DNA of 7,291 nt from Methanosaeta sp. UBA80. Its GTDB lineage: Archaea > Halobacteriota > Methanosarcinia > Methanotrichales > Methanotrichaceae. Below the pieces are notes generated by a model. It made no database searches. It had not been told where the DNA came from and saw only the letters and a program-made list of their open reading frames with translations. Below are positions 4,834 to 7,291 of this stretch, in pieces. How positions within the stretch are numbered: the stretch's first letter is position 1; each line of letters begins with the position of its first letter. Location: the NCBI GenBank assembly GCA_002505805.1, contig DAWB01000228.1, forward strand, positions 1-7,291. The letters run 5' to 3'. A program made the translations under genes and the position numbers.

Positions 4834-6885
4834 ATGGAGAAGAATAGCGCCGGAACAGATATATTATATTCCCGGCTTAATGCAATCCGCTTGAAACTGA
4901 AAGACCTGCCCGGTGTAGGACAGAGGATCAGGGAGCGGCTGATCGAGCAGTACGGGGATGAGCAGAGGGCTGTTGAGGCGGTCCTGGCCGGGGATCTCTC
5001 CGGCCTGGCCGTGGCCGTGAGCGAACGCCAGGCTCTGCTTCTGATCCGCCATGGCCGCTGCCTCAGGCACTCCACCGCCCCGGATCAGTTCCTGGCCACC
5101 GAAGAAGCGGCAAGGGTGCAGGAGAAGCTGATCGACCTGCTATCCGGCTATGCTCATACCGATTTCGCCCGGCAGAAGATCATGACCCTGTTTGCCAGCG
5201 GCTGCCCCCAGATCATAGAGGAGAATGGGAGCCTGGCCAGGGCGGCAGCGGCTGAAGCGGAGAAGATGAAAGGCAGGGGCCTGGAGAAGCTGCTGAAGGG
5301 GGTCCGGCCTCTGAGAGAGAGGCCCCCCACCAGGGTCAGGGAGAGGGCAGTGGCAGCCACAACCGTAGAGTGCTTTTCCGCCCTGAAGGCCAGAGGGCTG
5401 GACCGGCTGATAGACGTGCATCTGACAGAGAGCCCTTCCGAGCTCTCGGACCTGGCCAAAAGCTACAGCCACATCTCCCTGGCGGACGGGCGGGAGGGGC
5501 CGGCGGAGGTAGAGAGGGCGGAGAGCCTGGAAGATTGGTATCTGGTTCCCGAGGCCGTGCTGGGCTACTATAAGGAGAATCTGGAGAGCCTGCTGGCGGC
5601 GGCAAAAGCGGCTGAGCTTCTCAGGGATGGAGGCGTAGCCGGCTTCTCCCAGTGGAAGGATCTGGAGGGGCTACTATCCCGGCTGGAGGAGAGCGGCGAC
5701 AGGGAAGAGGAGAGGCTGAAAAGGCTAAGCGACAATCTAAATGCAGTTGTAAAGAGGGCGGAGGCCTGGGCCAATGAGGAGCTGAAGCAGAGGATAGAGA
5801 GAAGCTCTCTGACTTTAGGAGGAAGCGATCTGCTCCTGGCCATGAACGCGATAGATGGGGTGCGAGAGTTGCTCCAGGCTCAGATGAGCGGCATCTTCAA
5901 AGAGGTTATAAAGCAGGCTCTCTCTCGCGCCGCAGCGGAGCTGGAGCTGGCAGGCTCAGAATCGGCAAGGCTGGAGGAGATCTTCGCCACTGAAGCCGTT
6001 TATCCCCTGGAGATAGAACGGCAGGCATTGCATTCTTTTCAGCAGGATATAAGAAGCCGCAGGGAGGAGAGAGGCCTGAAAGCCCGAAGGGAGCTGGCCA
6101 GGCTTCTCCAGGATCAGAAGAAGGCGGCATTGGACCAGGTCCATGCCCTGATGGATTTTGATTTCAGATACGCTCTGGGCTGCTTTATTGTTGAGAAAAA
6201 TCTGGCCTTTGCCCAGTTTGCGCCTGAGCCCTGCCTCTCCTTCAATCAGGGCCGCCATCTCTTTTTGGACGACCCGGAGCCGGTGAGCTATGCTCTGGGA
6301 GACGGAGATCATCCGGAGACCGTCTCTCTGCTCAGCGGCGTCAACTCGGGAGGCAAGACCACCCTGCTCGACCTCATCGCCCAGATAGTGATCCTGGCCC
6401 ACATGGGCCTGCCCGTGCCCGCAGCCGCCTGCCGGCTTTCTCTGCTGGAAGAGTTTTACTACTTCGGCAAGAGCCGGGGAACGCTGTCCGCCGGGGCCTT
6501 CGAGACGGCCATGAAAAAGTTCGCCATTGTGGAAAATGAGAAGAGAAAGCTGGTTATAGCCGACGAGCTGGAGTCCATAACCGAGCCGGGAGCATCGGCC
6601 AGGATCATAGCCTGCATCCTGGACCAGCTGAACCGCCGCCGCTCTATGGCTGTTTTTGTGAGCCACCTGGCCGGGGAGGTGCTGCGATACTCTGAGACGG
6701 CAGTGCGGGTGGACGGCATTGAGGCGGAGGGGCTGGATGAGAACAACAACTTGCGGGTATCTCGCAGTCCCCGGTACAATTATCTAGCCCGCAGCACCCC
6801 GGAGCTGATCCTTGACCGGCTGGTCCGCACCGCTAAAGGCTCAGAGAGGGAGTTTTATGTCCGGCTGCTCTCCAAGTTCAGGTAA
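4834..6885 (+). CDS. HhH-MutS-like DNA-binding ATPase (archaeal MutS-related protein)
   Basis: This 683-residue protein belongs to the MutS ATPase superfamily. A helix-hairpin-helix DNA-binding element sits at the N terminus (LKDLPGVGQRIRERL, 22-36). A long helical lever/core region follows (about 80-460), with charged coiled-coil segments around 280-430. GRHLFL (473-478) corresponds to the conserved 'GRHP' element before the ATPase. The ATPase has Walker A GVNSGGKTT (502-510), a signature-like segment GTLSAGAFE (549-557), Walker B LVIADELE (573-580; D577, E578) and an H-loop SHL (H611). The MutS mismatch-recognition domain with its Phe-x-Glu motif is absent, and there is no C-terminal Smr nuclease domain. 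It is therefore unlikely to be canonical MutS or MutS2. Archaeal MutS5-type proteins, reported to bind Holliday junctions, are the nearest functional idea; orthology is untested. ATG 4834 is the first possible start and has no Shine-Dalgarno. Confidence 0.88.
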   Translation: MEKNSAGTDILYSRLNAIRLKLKDLPGVGQRIRERLIEQYGDEQRAVEAVLAGDLSGLAVAVSERQALLLIRHGRCLRHSTAPDQFLATEEAARVQEKLIDLLSGYAHTDFARQKIMTLFASGCPQIIEENGSLARAAAAEAEKMKGRGLEKLLKGVRPLRERPPTRVRERAVAATTVECFSALKARGLDRLIDVHLTESPSELSDLAKSYSHISLADGREGPAEVERAESLEDWYLVPEAVLGYYKENLESLLAAAKAAELLRDGGVAGFSQWKDLEGLLSRLEESGDREEERLKRLSDNLNAVVKRAEAWANEELKQRIERSSLTLGGSDLLLAMNAIDGVRELLQAQMSGIFKEVIKQALSRAAAELELAGSESARLEEIFATEAVYPLEIERQALHSFQQDIRSRREERGLKARRELARLLQDQKKAALDQVHALMDFDFRYALGCFIVEKNLAFAQFAPEPCLSFNQGRHLFLDDPEPVSYALGDGDHPETVSLLSGVNSGGKTTLLDLIAQIVILAHMGLPVPAAACRLSLLEEFYYFGKSRGTLSAGAFETAMKKFAIVENEKRKLVIADELESITEPGASARIIACILDQLNRRRSMAVFVSHLAGEVLRYSETAVRVDGIEAEGLDENNNLRVSRSPRYNYLARSTPELILDRLVRTAKGSEREFYVRLLSKFR

Positions 6886-6928
6886 TCCCTGTCCCAGGAG
6901 AAGCTCGCCCCCCACCCTGAGTGCACCT

Positions 6929-6936
6929 TTTATATT
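6929..6936 (+). promoter_or_regulatory. TATA box giving a probable leaderless transcript
   Basis: TTTATATT is centred about 25 nt upstream of the ATG at 6957, the usual TATA-to-start distance in archaea. No Shine-Dalgarno lies before that ATG. Together these fit a leaderless mRNA starting at or next to the start codon. The box lies after the MutS-like stop, so the small gene can be transcribed independently. Confidence 0.5.
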
Positions 6937-6956
6937 CCTGATAGATACCATTCTTC

Positions 6957-7178
6957 ATGGAAATCTGGCATATAGTGGTGATCTGCATCCTCATGTTTCC
7001 CCTCTTTTTGCTGGCCAATTACATCGTGGTCAAGAAGGCAGCAAGCGAGCGGCGAGCACGGGAGGAGAGGGTGGACAGAGCAGTGGCAGCGAGCGTGGCA
7101 GAGAGCTATGCCGATAGAAGCATGCGCTTCCAGAGCTGGCCCAAGTACCGGGCTGCCAGGAAGAAGAAAAAGATGTGA
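6957..7178 (+). CDS. Small single-pass membrane protein, unknown function
   Basis: This 73-residue protein matches no family I know. Residues 5-25 form a hydrophobic membrane segment (IVVICILMFPLFLLANYIVV lies within it). A strongly charged cytoplasmic tail follows, with an Arg/Glu/Ala-rich stretch (26-50) likely to be helical and a lysine-rich end (RKKKKM). The short N terminus and positive tail predict an N-out, C-in orientation. It starts 71 bp after the MutS-like gene on the same strand, but the well-placed TATA box at 6929-6936 suggests its own leaderless promoter. The basic tail could contact nucleic acid or acidic lipids; this is inference from composition only. Confidence 0.68.
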   Translation: MEIWHIVVICILMFPLFLLANYIVVKKAASERRAREERVDRAVAASVAESYADRSMRFQSWPKYRAARKKKKM

Positions 7179-7286
7179 ATGAAGAACAAAACGGCCTCAA
7201 AAGACTGCCCTCAAAGCAATCATCGATGCTATTCAAATGCCTCACATGAAGGGATAAGAAGGAGGGAGGCAAAAGCCAGTGTTATA

Positions 7287-7291
7287 GGAGG
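7287..7291 (+). promoter_or_regulatory. Shine-Dalgarno-like GGAGG at the window edge
   Basis: TATAGGAGG occupies the last bases of the window. A plus-strand gene probably begins within about 15 bp beyond the edge. A similar purine run at 7260-7268 is not followed by a start codon at normal distance. The rest of 7179-7291 shows no supported gene. Confidence 0.35.

Noticed and set aside
5956..6666. Minus-strand open frame of 236 codons
   Set aside because: It is fully inside the MutS-like gene, whose Walker motifs confirm the plus frame; GC-rich coding DNA often leaves long antisense frames open.
7030..7272. Minus-strand open frame of 80 codons at the right edge
   Set aside because: It is antisense to the small membrane protein, Ser/Pro/Leu-rich, and lacks start signals.
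7179..7291. ATG directly after the small membrane protein stop, open to the window edge
   Set aside because: The 37 codons give an unconvincing composition without a ribosome site, and an unused purine run and GGAGG lie inside it, which suggests non-coding DNA before the next gene.

Overview
The window looks archaeal and most likely comes from a methanogen of the Methanosarcinales, with Methanothrix (Methanosaeta) or a close relative my best guess. Several signs point there. Promoters are archaeal in style, with TATA boxes in very AT-rich DNA, and some genes appear leaderless. The winged-helix regulator is of a euryarchaeal type. Two exported proteins carry the 'YxYIVTNTG' beta-sandwich repeat that is expanded in methanogen surface proteins. 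The MutS-like ATPase is an archaeal form with an N-terminal helix-hairpin-helix. The assignment rests on remembered family features; no database search was run.

Left half (1-3238) is AT-rich and accessory-looking. A partial minus-strand gene (1-1037) encodes a secreted, cysteine-rich protein with many N-glycosylation sequons, and it runs off the left edge. A 676-bp, very AT-rich divergent spacer follows. It holds promoters and one or two possible very small minus-strand ORFs (1160-1279 and 1095-1163). A plus-strand gene (1714-2913) encodes a second exported protein. It shares the repeat domain with its divergent neighbour, carries an EF-hand-like loop, and ends in a C-terminal module of unknown function. 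A 325-bp spacer without a confident gene (2914-3238) separates it from the next block.

Right half (3239-7291) is more GC-rich and looks like ordinary chromosome. It contains a 131-residue winged-helix regulator (+), a probable 43-residue charged small protein (-), and a class I SAM-dependent methyltransferase with two CxxC pairs (-). The methyltransferase is divergent, with only 47 bp between starts, from a 683-residue HhH-MutS-like ATPase (+). A 73-residue single-pass membrane protein (+) with an apparent leaderless promoter follows. A Shine-Dalgarno-like GGAGG sits on the last five bases and suggests another plus-strand gene just beyond the window.

No RNA gene, CRISPR array, insertion sequence or integrase was found. 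Two units are worth following. One is the divergent pair of surface proteins that share a domain. The other is the tightly divergent methyltransferase/MutS-like pair with its small-protein satellites. Nothing here proves a functional system, and the links drawn between neighbours are inferences from position.
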